Shown here piece after piece: positions 1 through 8,378 of a stretch of 64,000 bases of DNA. The DNA comes from Lunatibacter salilacus (GTDB lineage Bacteria > Bacteroidota > Bacteroidia > Cytophagales > Cyclobacteriaceae): positions 1 through 64,000 of the forward strand of contig NZ_VOLC01000029.1 of the NCBI RefSeq assembly GCF_009797935.1. The letters are read 5' to 3'. The position numbers were made by a program, and so were the translations under genes. The notes under the pieces were generated by a model. The model was given only the letters and a program-made list of their open reading frames with translations. It had not been told where the DNA came from and did not search any database. Within the stretch, counting starts at the first letter, position 1; every line of letters begins with the position of its first letter.

Positions 1-10
1 CGTGCAAATA

Positions 11-288
11 ACAATCTCCTCCCTTTTTCTGCGCTTATCTGCGCAATCTGCGGGATACAATCTCCCGCGGATCTCGCTGATCTTCGCGGATTTTTTTTTG
101 CGCTAGTTTGTGCATATTACAATCTCCGACCTTTTTCTGCGCTTATCTGCGCAATCTGCGGGATACAATCTCCCGCGGATCTCGCTGATCTTCGCGGATT
201 TTTTTTTGCGCTAGTTTGTGCATATTACAATCTCCGACCTTTTTCTGCGCTTATCTGCGCAATCTGCGGGAAACAATCTCCCGCGGAA
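11..288. repeat. 108-bp tandem repeat, about 2.6 copies, with internal inverted symmetry
   Basis: Copies begin at 11, 119 and 227, exactly 108 bases apart. The third stops after about 60 bases, at CCCGCGGA. Each unit holds two arms of about 28 bases (TCTGCGC...CTGCGGGA and TCCCGCG...TCGCGGA) that are imperfect reverse complements around a short centre, so each unit can fold into a long hairpin. The arms are themselves built from short words such as CTGCG and ATCT. Repeats of this style are common between genes in Bacteroidota. No convincing gene lies in bases 1-480. Confidence 0.9.
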
Positions 289-420
289 CTTGTCCCGGCT
301 TTTTGGTAAAAAGTTCTGTGGACTATCCTTGTTGCAGGCAAAAAAGAACACAGATTAGCGGGTATTCTTTATACAAATATGATGCACCATTAAAATACAT
401 CAATATTCTAAATCAAATCA

Positions 421-470
421 AAAAAACAGGTTGAACGGGAAATACTATTTCCTGTTCAACCTGTTTTTTT
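421..470 (-). terminator. Strong bidirectional terminator downstream of fadD
   Basis: A long stem (AACAGGTTGAAC... paired with ...GTTCAACCTGTT) with one G-T wobble and a three-base ACT loop is flanked by A-runs on the left and T-runs on the right. It can therefore terminate in both directions. It lies 12 bases past the fadD stop codon and separates that gene from the tandem repeat. Confidence 0.9.
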
Positions 471-481
471 GATTTGAGGAG

Positions 482-2161
482 TTACCCCCATTTTTTTTCA
501 TGATTTTCTTTGATAACCCGTCTGAGGATCTTTCCAACATTTGATTTGGGTAATTCATCCACAAAATATACTTCTTTAGGTACCTTATAGCTGGTAAGGT
601 TTTCCCGGGAATAAGCAATCAGTTCTTCGGCCGTGACGGATTTGTCATTGGCCACTACATAAGCCACTACCTTTTCAGTCGATTTATCATCCGGTATTCC
701 GATCACCCCAACCTCATTGACCTTGTCATGACTGGCAATGGCTTCCTCAACTTCATTGGGGTAAACATTGAAACCGGACACCAAAATCATTTCCTTTTTA
801 CGGTCTACAATTTTTAGAAATCCGTCTCCATCCATTGTGGCAATGTCGCCAGTCTTCAGCCACTCGCCCATTAAAACTTTGGATGTCTCCTCAGGCCGGT
901 TCCAGTATCCGCGCATTACCTGTGGTCCTTTGATACAGAGTTCCCCCTTTTCGCCCAAAACAACATCATTTTCCTCTTCATCAACAATTTTTACATCTGT
1001 GTTAGGCAAGGGCATCCCTATTGTCCCCAACCTTTCAGTTCCGTCTATGGGATTGCAAGTTGCAACGGGAGAGGTCTCCGTAAGACCATACCCTTCTGCC
1101 AAAGGAGTTCCGGTAACCTTTTGCCAGCGTTCGGCTACGGAGCGCTGAACCGCCATCCCTCCGCCTACGGCGATTTTGAGTGAACTGAAATCCAGCGCAC
1201 GGAAAGCCTCTTGGTTTAGCAGCCCATTAAACAATGTATTTACTCCAGTAAAAACACTGAATTTATGCTTTTTTAATTCCTTGCAAAATGCCGGCATATC
1301 CCGCGGATTAGTGATAAGGACATTGTGGGCGCCTATCTTAAACATTGCAAGGCAGTTGACGGTCAGCGCAAAGATATGGTACAGGGGTAATGCGGTAATT
1401 ACAACTTCTTCCCTCTCCCTCAATTTTGGTTTCATCCATGCGGAAATTTGCTGCATGTTGGCAACAATATTCCCGTGGGTCAGTTCAGCTCCTTTAGAAA
1501 CGCCAGTGGTTCCTCCGGTATATTGAAGATAGGCCAGGTCAGCCTGAACAATTTTTTCTCGGGTGAATTTTTTGCCTGCGCCGGAGGCCATAGCACCTTT
1601 AAAGGTATGAATTCCCGGCAAGTCATACGCAGGTACCATCTTCTTGATGTACTTGACCACAAAGTTGACAATCCCCCCTTTCAGTCCGCCCAATAAGTCA
1701 CCGATTTCGGTAACAATGATGTGTTTGGCGGGTATTTCCTGGCGGATTTTCTGAAGGTTACTGGCGAAATTCGCCAAAATCACGACCGCTGAAATCCCGG
1801 AATCGGTGAACTGGTGTTTCATCTCCCTGGAAGTATACAGGGGGTTAGTATTGACCACCACCAAGCCTGCCCGGAGGGCACCGAACATTGCGATGGGGTA
1901 TTGCAGTAAATTCGGCATTTGAATGGCAATCCTGTCCCCTTTTTTCAACATAAGATCATGTTGCAAAAAAGCGGCAAAGTCTTTGGAAAGCTGATCCAGT
2001 TCGGAAAAGGAAATAGTCTTTCCCATACATTCATACGCCACTGCATCCCCATACTTTAGTATGCTCTCTTCGAAGAGGTCTACCACACTGTCAAAGGCTT
2101 GGACATCTACTTCCTTAGGTACAGAACTAGGATAGAATTTAAACCATGGAAAATCTTGCAT
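482..2161 (-). CDS. fadD: Long-chain fatty acid--CoA ligase
   Basis: This 559-residue acyl-adenylate-forming enzyme activates fatty acids to acyl-CoA with ATP, as the entry step of beta-oxidation or lipid recycling. The AMP-binding P-loop YTGGTTGVSKGAE lies at about residue 215. The motif EGYGLTETSP follows near 360, and the C-terminal hinge and lysine region (GDIATMDGDGF, DRKKEMI, KSNVGKILRR) is intact. Length and motif order fit FadD-type ligases rather than acetyl-CoA synthetases. There is no signal peptide, so it should be cytoplasmic or peripheral to the membrane. It stands alone between a strong terminator and the divergent gene at 2369. Substrate chain length cannot be read from the sequence. 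Confidence 0.93.
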   Translation of the reverse strand: MQDFPWFKFYPSSVPKEVDVQAFDSVVDLFEESILKYGDAVAYECMGKTISFSELDQLSKDFAAFLQHDLMLKKGDRIAIQMPNLLQYPIAMFGALRAGLVVVNTNPLYTSREMKHQFTDSGISAVVILANFASNLQKIRQEIPAKHIIVTEIGDLLGGLKGGIVNFVVKYIKKMVPAYDLPGIHTFKGAMASGAGKKFTREKIVQADLAYLQYTGGTTGVSKGAELTHGNIVANMQQISAWMKPKLREREEVVITALPLYHIFALTVNCLAMFKIGAHNVLITNPRDMPAFCKELKKHKFSVFTGVNTLFNGLLNQEAFRALDFSSLKIAVGGGMAVQRSVAERWQKVTGTPLAEGYGLTETSPVATCNPIDGTERLGTIGMPLPNTDVKIVDEEENDVVLGEKGELCIKGPQVMRGYWNRPEETSKVLMGEWLKTGDIATMDGDGFLKIVDRKKEMILVSGFNVYPNEVEEAIASHDKVNEVGVIGIPDDKSTEKVVAYVVANDKSVTAEELIAYSRENLTSYKVPKEVYFVDELPKSNVGKILRRVIKENHEKKWG

Positions 2162-2308
2162 GTTGATTAGTTTTGAGTTTATGTTATTTTTGGATGATAT
2201 AGTCAGGATCTTAAAGTACTAAGATATTAAAGATTCAAACTTATAAAAATTTAAACCCCTCTTTTTTTATATTCAACCGCACTTGTGCGCCGTTCAATAC
2301 AATAGTTC

Positions 2309-2340
2309 TTGGAAGTGTGGATGAAAGTGGCATAAATTTG
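2309..2340 (+). promoter_or_regulatory. Bacteroidota-type promoter candidate
   Basis: TTG at 2309-2311 is followed after 21 bases by TAAATTTG at 2333-2340, a full match to the TAnnTTTG -7 element of Bacteroidota sigma factors. Transcription would begin at about 2347. That favours the ATG at 2369 over the one at 2348 as start of the next gene. Confidence 0.5.
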
Positions 2341-2368
2341 GCATATCATGATAAAAATTAATGATCCA

Positions 2369-3586
2369 ATGTATCGAAAAATCATAATCTTTCTTGTAAT
2401 GGCAGGAGTCTTTATGTCTCCCTACCATATATTTGGCCAGCAGCAGGATTCTCTGGCAATTTCAATCGAAAATTCGTTGAAACAAAGCCTGCTAAAAAGT
2501 ATTGAGTTAAAAACGGATTCCCTCAACAACAATTTGGGCACCAAGCTTTCTGACCTTGACATGCGAATACAAATGTTGGACCAATCCATGGAAGCAACTA
2601 CCAACGAAAGGCAACTGGTTGACAAGCTGGTAGAGCGAGTGAAGTTAATAGAGGATTTCCAACAAGCTGAAAAAGAATCCGAACTCAACATCTACAAAGG
2701 CAATTACCAATCCGCAATTATCAACCTGGTCTCCATGGAGCGGGAATTAAAACCGCTGATTCTTTTTAATACTGCCAGGGAATTTTTCACTACGCTTAAT
2801 AATATAGGCAACCCCACCCAATATCCGGGGTTCAATGACTGGTACAAAGGATTTCAGTCGTACGTAAAAGAGAACGAAAAAAGTAATGCCACCTTGGGTG
2901 TAGTTTCCAATTTGATGAACCTTACTGGAAGCTTATCCGCCGGAACGCCAATTTTTGGCACGTTCAGCCAAACACTTTTTATGGGTATGTCCACCTACGT
3001 GGACAATTTGGGTTCAAATAAAAAAACACAGGATCTGCGGGATAGAAGTCAAAAAATGTTCGAGCTGGTAACGGAAATCGGACAATTCACCAATGACAAA
3101 GATTTGGTAGAAACGGAATGGGAGGCCATTAATGTGGAATTGGAAGAACTTAAGAGCCTTTACGAGTCTAATTTGGAGAAAAATCTGGGTATTTTAGGGA
3201 TCAACCGTGCGGAATTTGACAGAAGATTTACCTTGGAAAACGACGCTAACAGACGGTATCAGTACCTGAATGAATTAACCGAAACCATTAGCCGAAAAGT
3301 AACGGAAGAAAAAAATCAAAACCCTAAAAATTGGAAAAACACATTCTATTACGAAATGAGCGAGATTCAATCCCTAAAAATAAGGTTTGGCACGATTACC
3401 TTTCGCATAAGCGAAAACATCGGCAAATACAATGACCTTATTGTAAAATATAAAAACAGCCAATATATGGGCAACAGGATTGTCGAGCTAGAAACCAAAC
3501 TGCTTAGTCTTCAAAATTCCTTTGACAAAACTTTTAGTCCACTTGACTATATCAATTCGGCCACAAAAATGTACAAGGTTTATTGA
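2369..3586 (+). CDS. Exported coiled-coil protein of unknown function
   Basis: I do not recognise a family. The 405-residue product begins with a basic stretch and a hydrophobic segment ending at IFGQQQ, a likely signal peptide. The mature part is rich in Glu, Lys, Leu and Asn with heptad-like stretches around residues 30-110 and 240-300, so it is probably largely helical. The ATG at 2369 is preferred because the upstream ATG at 2348 would sit on the predicted transcription start. Both starts give the same mature protein. The next gene is 58 bases downstream, beyond a hairpin. A periplasmic scaffold or binding role is possible but unsupported. Confidence 0.75.
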   Translation: MYRKIIIFLVMAGVFMSPYHIFGQQQDSLAISIENSLKQSLLKSIELKTDSLNNNLGTKLSDLDMRIQMLDQSMEATTNERQLVDKLVERVKLIEDFQQAEKESELNIYKGNYQSAIINLVSMERELKPLILFNTAREFFTTLNNIGNPTQYPGFNDWYKGFQSYVKENEKSNATLGVVSNLMNLTGSLSAGTPIFGTFSQTLFMGMSTYVDNLGSNKKTQDLRDRSQKMFELVTEIGQFTNDKDLVETEWEAINVELEELKSLYESNLEKNLGILGINRAEFDRRFTLENDANRRYQYLNELTETISRKVTEEKNQNPKNWKNTFYYEMSEIQSLKIRFGTITFRISENIGKYNDLIVKYKNSQYMGNRIVELETKLLSLQNSFDKTFSPLDYINSATKMYKVY

Positions 3587-3602
3587 TTTAATTAATCTCT
3601 AT

Positions 3603-3627
3603 CCCCCGGTAGAATAGCTACCGGGGG
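3603..3627 (+). terminator. Hairpin between the coiled-coil gene and the DUF4230 gene
   Basis: A perfect 10-base stem (CCCCCGGTAG with CTACCGGGGG) has a five-base loop and is followed by TGTTT. The weak T-tail suggests attenuation or partial termination. The stem ends just before the GTG at 3627, making that start unlikely. Confidence 0.6.
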
Positions 3628-3644
3628 TGTTTAACCACTCATCC

Positions 3645-4262
3645 ATGTATCGATTCATTGCCGGTGTCATCCTTACCTTAGTGATTGTATTAGCCGTCTA
3701 TTTTATCACTAACAAAAACCAAGAAACTCAAGAACTTAGATATAACACCGCGCTTATCCAACAACAGATCACCCAGGTAGGGAAACTAGTAGTAACCGAA
3801 GGGAATTTTTCCCAAGTTGTAAGTTACAAGAATACACGCAAAAATTATTTTGATATTTTTTCCGCCAACAAGAAGGCTCTTGTAATCGTAAATGCGAAGG
3901 TAACTGTTGGCTATGACCTCCGTCAAATTCAGACTGAAATTGATGAAGCCGCCAAGACAGTGCGAATCCTGAAAATCCCTCCTCCTGAGTTAAATATCTA
4001 TCCGGATATTGAGTATTATGATGTCACGCAAGATTATTTTAATAAATTTGAAGCAAAAGACTATAATAAGATTAAGAGCTCAGTGAACCAACTCATGGAG
4101 AAAAAGATTCAAGAATCCAACCTAAAGGCAAATGCCAAGGAAAGGCTGTTGAGTGAACTTGCGAAAATCTACATTCTCACCCAAAGTATGGGTTGGACAC
4201 TTACCTATGAGGAGGGTATTATTGAAAGTGTTGAAGAACTTAACTCGCTGGAATTAAAATAA
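3645..4262 (+). CDS. DUF4230-like membrane-anchored protein
   Basis: The 205-residue protein starts with a single hydrophobic helix (residues 3-22, RFIAGVILTLVIVLAVYFI). The rest is soluble and resembles the DUF4230 family: a KLVVTE-type strand, a NKKALVIVNAKVTVGYDL core, and a helical tail that includes KERLLSELAKIYI. It is probably attached to the inner membrane and faces the periplasm. I chose the ATG at 3645 because a GTG at 3627 overlaps the preceding hairpin. The GH20 gene starts 18 bases downstream. The biochemical function of the family is unknown to me. Confidence 0.7.
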   Translation: MYRFIAGVILTLVIVLAVYFITNKNQETQELRYNTALIQQQITQVGKLVVTEGNFSQVVSYKNTRKNYFDIFSANKKALVIVNAKVTVGYDLRQIQTEIDEAAKTVRILKIPPPELNIYPDIEYYDVTQDYFNKFEAKDYNKIKSSVNQLMEKKIQESNLKANAKERLLSELAKIYILTQSMGWTLTYEEGIIESVEELNSLELK

Positions 4263-4280
4263 CTAACATAAATTATACGC

Positions 4281-6194
4281 ATGAACAAAGTTTTAGCATT
4301 GTTTGCGGGAATTCTTTTTTCCGTACATGGATTCGTGGTTGCCCAGCAACAGAAAATTTCAATCATTCCCGCCCCCAAAAGCGTCTCTATGGGCAGCGGT
4401 CATTTTGAGCTAAGTGCCGGCACCCCAATTATTGCGGTTAGCGAAGATGCCAGAAAGTCCGCAGCCCTCTTCAATCAGTTTCTCCATGCCCGCCATGGCT
4501 TAACCCTCAAAACTTCTCTGATAGCACTCCCAGGTAAGACGATAGTTTTGGAGGAATCGGAAAATTTCGCCTCCGAAGAAGGTTATTCGCTTGAAGTAGA
4601 AACAGATAAAATCATCATTACAGGGAATAAAGCTGGCCTCTTCTATGGTCTGCAGTCTCTTCTTCAGCTGATAAAAAATAAGGATGGGAGTCTTCAGGTG
4701 CCTGTTTTAGCCATTGAGGATGAACCCGCATTTGGCTACAGGGGAATTATGTTGGATGTATCCCGCCATTTTTTCACCACTGACCAGATCAAAAAAATGC
4801 TTGACTTGATGGCCTATTTCAAGTTCAACCGCATGCATTGGCACCTTACCGAAGACCAGGGCTGGAGACTGGAAATCAAAAAGTATCCTAAACTCACGCA
4901 GGTCAGTGCCTGGAGGGACTCCACCATTATCGGCCAATATTACGACTTTAAGCCATTTATTTATGATGGAAAGCCCCATGGAGGTTATTATACCCAGGAG
5001 GAGGCAAAGGATATCGTTCGCTATGCCGCCGATCGGCAGATTACCGTGATTCCGGAGATTGAGCTTCCGGGGCACAGTTCGGCGGTATTGGCTGCCTATC
5101 CTGAATTTGGGAGTTTTGAAGTAAAAGACGGAAAAGCACTTCCGGGAAGTATCGCTGCAGTTAACGATAAGGGTGAACCCCATGACAACGATTTAAGTCA
5201 GGCGGTTCCAGGCTATTGGGGGGTGCATTATAACATTTATGGACCTACGGAAAAGGCCTATGGTTTTTTGGAAGATGTTTTGACAGAGGTTATGGATATT
5301 TTCCCCAGCGAATATATCCACATTGGGGGTGATGAAGTCCCAAAGGACCACTGGATGACCTCAGACATTGCGCAAAAAGTCATCAAAAAGGAAAAGCTGG
5401 CTGATGAACATGAGCTTCAGAGTTTCTTCATTCGGAGAATAGAGAAGTTCTTGAATAAAAACGGACGCAAGCTGATAGGCTGGGATGAAATTCTGGAAGG
5501 GGGCTTGGCACCCAATGCTACCGTAATGAGTTGGAGAGGGGAAAAAGGCGGGATTGCTGCCGCAAAAATGGGACACGACGTAATTATGACTCCGAACAGC
5601 CATCTTTACTTTGACCATTATCAGGCGGCTGATAAAACTACGGAACCTTTGGCGATTGGAGGATTTTTGCCTTTGGAAAAAGTGTATAGCTATTCTCCAG
5701 TACCGGATACGCTGAATGTAGATGAGCGGAAATATGTCTTGGGTGTACAAGCCAATCTTTGGACCGAATATATCCCTACCATCAATAAAATGGAGTATTT
5801 TCTTTTTCCAAGAGCACTTGCCTTGGCAGAGGTGGCGTGGATGGATCGGGAAGAAAAAAACTTCGAAGAATTTTCCCAGGAGAGACTTCCCTCCCGTTTG
5901 AAAGAGTTGGAAGAGATGGATGTATTTTACAGAATTCCGGAGGCTCAGGTGCAAATCTCCAAAGATGAAGCATCAGGCCGACATCTAGTAAATATTGTTC
6001 CTTTGGTGGCGCAGTCTAAAGTTTATTACACCTTAGACGGACACAAGGCCGATCAGACCTCAAATCTGTATACAGGACCATTTCTCGCTCCAATTCCGGG
6101 ACAAGATCAGGATCCTTTAACCTTAAACTATACGGTGGTTACGCCAAAGGGGCGAAGCAGCAACCAGTTTTCGGTTGAAATCAATCGCCCATAG
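4281..6194 (+). CDS. Beta-N-acetylhexosaminidase (GH20), exported
   Basis: The 637-residue glycoside hydrolase releases terminal GlcNAc or GalNAc from chito-oligosaccharides, peptidoglycan or glycoproteins. A signal peptide ends near VVAQQQ. The GH20b domain spans about residues 25-145, and the catalytic barrel starts at PAFGYRGIMLDVSRHF. It includes HWHLTEDQGWRLEI, the polarising Asp351 and acid Glu352 in HIGGDEVPKDHW, and the WDEILEGG and NLWTEY segments. A C-terminal chitobiase-like domain (YYTLDGHKA) is present. The enzyme is probably periplasmic or surface exposed. A GH18 lipoprotein at 31.5-32.7 kb could act with it on chitin-like substrates, though they are not in one operon. Confidence 0.95.
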   Translation: MNKVLALFAGILFSVHGFVVAQQQKISIIPAPKSVSMGSGHFELSAGTPIIAVSEDARKSAALFNQFLHARHGLTLKTSLIALPGKTIVLEESENFASEEGYSLEVETDKIIITGNKAGLFYGLQSLLQLIKNKDGSLQVPVLAIEDEPAFGYRGIMLDVSRHFFTTDQIKKMLDLMAYFKFNRMHWHLTEDQGWRLEIKKYPKLTQVSAWRDSTIIGQYYDFKPFIYDGKPHGGYYTQEEAKDIVRYAADRQITVIPEIELPGHSSAVLAAYPEFGSFEVKDGKALPGSIAAVNDKGEPHDNDLSQAVPGYWGVHYNIYGPTEKAYGFLEDVLTEVMDIFPSEYIHIGGDEVPKDHWMTSDIAQKVIKKEKLADEHELQSFFIRRIEKFLNKNGRKLIGWDEILEGGLAPNATVMSWRGEKGGIAAAKMGHDVIMTPNSHLYFDHYQAADKTTEPLAIGGFLPLEKVYSYSPVPDTLNVDERKYVLGVQANLWTEYIPTINKMEYFLFPRALALAEVAWMDREEKNFEEFSQERLPSRLKELEEMDVFYRIPEAQVQISKDEASGRHLVNIVPLVAQSKVYYTLDGHKADQTSNLYTGPFLAPIPGQDQDPLTLNYTVVTPKGRSSNQFSVEINRP

Positions 6195-6217
6195 GAAGTT
6201 TTGCAGCATATTTTAAA

Positions 6218-6248
6218 CCCGGAAACTACAATTTCCGGGTATTTTTTT
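6218..6248. terminator. Bidirectional terminator between convergent genes
   Basis: CCCGGAAA and TTTCCGGG pair around a six-base loop and are followed by TATTTTTTT, with an AT-rich TTTTAAA on the left. It serves the GH20 gene on the plus strand and probably the CPBP gene on the minus strand. Confidence 0.85.
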
Positions 6249-6250
6249 AC

Positions 6251-6802
6251 TCATTCCGAAGATCTTCGGGTAAGAAATGTTAGCAACACCCAGTCAAATA
6301 CCATGTGGGCCACCATGACGGTAACGATTCCCCACTTTTCAAATAAGAGACCGAATCCTGCGATAATCCCAACCATACATACGCCATAGATACTGATCCT
6401 CCAATTACTGGGGTTTAGATACCCGTGTATGGCAACAAACAAGACAGATGTCCAGCCAATTCCCAAAAAAGGCTGAATACCAGCCCTAAAAAACAACTCC
6501 TCCCCTACACCGGCACAAAAGGAAACAAAAATAATGCTGCCCTGCGTCCAGGTGAATGATTGTATCAAGTTTTGGTAAAAGGCCAATTGATCTTTGAAAA
6601 AATCTCTGGTAATGATCACCAATGCCAAACCGGCAGCGATTCCGCCCACTACAATCCCCGCTCCCACCTGCCAACTAAATGGCAATCCCCGATTCAACAT
6701 AGAAATGAAATCAATCTCCTGAAACAATTCAACCAGAATAATTCCCAAGCCTCCAAAAACCACCAAGGTGCCTACACCTAATAAAAAAAGACGCTTAGGC
6801 AT
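6251..6802 (-). CDS. CPBP-family intramembrane metalloprotease
   Basis: The 183-residue integral membrane protein has about five or six hydrophobic helices. It carries the three motifs of the CPBP (Abi/CAAX protease-like) family: GEELFFRAG near residue 120, FVAIHGY near 142, and HMVFD near 168. These supply the glutamates and histidines of the predicted metal site. Known relatives process prenylated proteins or act in bacteriocin immunity and membrane stress. The substrate here is unknown. Its start overlaps the end of the sugar-porter gene by eight bases, so the two are very likely translationally coupled. It ends three bases from the terminator's T-run. Confidence 0.88.
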   Translation of the reverse strand: MPKRLFLLGVGTLVVFGGLGIILVELFQEIDFISMLNRGLPFSWQVGAGIVVGGIAAGLALVIITRDFFKDQLAFYQNLIQSFTWTQGSIIFVSFCAGVGEELFFRAGIQPFLGIGWTSVLFVAIHGYLNPSNWRISIYGVCMVGIIAGFGLLFEKWGIVTVMVAHMVFDWVLLTFLTRRSSE

Positions 6803-8213
6803 CGTTATCCTTCCTTTCCATCCAGAATTTCTCGATCTCTTCCAATGTTTTTCCGGCGGTCTCAGGAATCATCTTCCAAATGATATACATATACGGTAGG
6901 CACATCAGCGCAAATAGAAAGAAGGTTCCCGCAGGGCTGAGATTTTCCAATAGCCAGGGTGTTAGTTGACCTATAAGGTAGGTTCCTACCCACAAGGATA
7001 AGCCGGCAATCGACATGGCAACACCACGGATTTTGTTTGGATACATCTCGGAAAGTAGAACGAAGATGACCGCTGATATAGAAATAGCCGTAAAGAATAT
7101 ATACCCCAAAAACAACACCAGCAACCAACTGGAAGACAGTCCCCAATTTTCTCCCTGCACAAAGTAAATCCCTATACAAATCAGCGTCAAAATCATTCCT
7201 GTTACGCCAAAGTAGACAAGACTTTTTCTGCCTACCCTATCTATAATGAACAAAGCGATAACGGTAGTAAGTACATTCACCAACCCTACCCACACCTGAT
7301 AAAAAAGCGCATCCCCGGAAGTTAAGCCGGCTTGCTCGAAAATTGTGGGACCGTAATACAATACGGCATTGACACCCATAAATTGACCTAGGATGGCTAT
7401 GGCTACACCAATTAGAATTGGTCGCCTGATAAGCGGTTGAAAAATCACCTTCCAATCTTGGCCTCTAGTATTTTTGATGGAAGTATAGACGTCATCTATT
7501 CTCAATTGTATTTCGGCTGCGGATGCATAAATACGGGAAAACACAACCCGGGCTTTGGCTTCCTTGGCATTGACCAATAACCATCTGGGGCTTTCTGGAA
7601 TAAAAAATATCGCTCCGAAGAAAAGCATGGCTGGAACAAATTCCATTCCCAGCATCGCCCTCCACACTTCATCTTTAAATATCCAAACAACCCAGGCGGG
7701 GGAATCATAGGAAATCGTTGATGACAAAGCAAGCAATTGGAAGTTGACCAAGTAGGCTCCCAAAAAACCAACAGTAATGGCTAGTTGATACAGGGACACT
7801 AAGCTACCCCGATATCGGGACAAGGCAATTTCTGAAATATACATCGGAGAAATGATGGAAACCATTCCTATACCCGCACCTCCCACGATTCGGTAGACGA
7901 TAAGTTCAGTGATCCCTTGGGAAATGGCACAGCCTATTGCAGAAACAGTAAACAAGGAGGCCGCGAGCAACATCACCTTTTTCCGTCCAAATTTGTCGCT
8001 GAGAATGCCCGCTATACTGACACCAACTATCGATCCTATTAGCGCACAGCCCACATACCACCCCTGTTGCAGCACATCCAACTCAAATTGCCGTGTCACC
8101 TGTCCTATGGTGCCGGAGATAACTGCCGTGTCATATCCAAACAAAAAACCTCCCAAGGCGGCTACGGAGGATAAAAAAACCAAGTATGTTAACTGATTGC
8201 CGGAATTCTTCAA
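6795..8213 (-). CDS. Sugar porter, major facilitator superfamily (XylE-like)
   Basis: The 472-residue, 12-helix transporter carries the sugar-porter signatures: GYDTAVISGTIG in helix 1, DKFGRKKVML between helices 2 and 3, FIPESPRWL after helix 6, DRVGRKSLV between helices 8 and 9, and PETAGKTLEEIE at the C-terminus. This places it with proton-coupled hexose or pentose symporters such as XylE and GalP. The exact sugar cannot be determined. It is the first gene of a two-gene operon with the CPBP protease and is transcribed divergently from the CE15-like esterase gene at 8379. Confidence 0.93.
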   Translation of the reverse strand: MKNSGNQLTYLVFLSSVAALGGFLFGYDTAVISGTIGQVTRQFELDVLQQGWYVGCALIGSIVGVSIAGILSDKFGRKKVMLLAASLFTVSAIGCAISQGITELIVYRIVGGAGIGMVSIISPMYISEIALSRYRGSLVSLYQLAITVGFLGAYLVNFQLLALSSTISYDSPAWVVWIFKDEVWRAMLGMEFVPAMLFFGAIFFIPESPRWLLVNAKEAKARVVFSRIYASAAEIQLRIDDVYTSIKNTRGQDWKVIFQPLIRRPILIGVAIAILGQFMGVNAVLYYGPTIFEQAGLTSGDALFYQVWVGLVNVLTTVIALFIIDRVGRKSLVYFGVTGMILTLICIGIYFVQGENWGLSSSWLLVLFLGYIFFTAISISAVIFVLLSEMYPNKIRGVAMSIAGLSLWVGTYLIGQLTPWLLENLSPAGTFFLFALMCLPYMYIIWKMIPETAGKTLEEIEKFWMERKDNDA

Positions 8214-8378
8214 AATTTATAGAAATTAATGTCAGGCCGAAAAATAAGCAAATCTTTGAATTATTTTGCGTAGAAGGCCCAGTTAATACCAATTATCAAA
8301 AAAAGAGCTCATTCCAACCCATATAAACGGATTTTAAATTAACTTGGGAAATTGATTGATTCAATTCGCTGCATTCAG

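Noticed and set aside
216-434. 72-residue open frame on the plus strand
   Set aside because: It runs from the tandem repeat into the terminator stem, and the composition is not protein-like.
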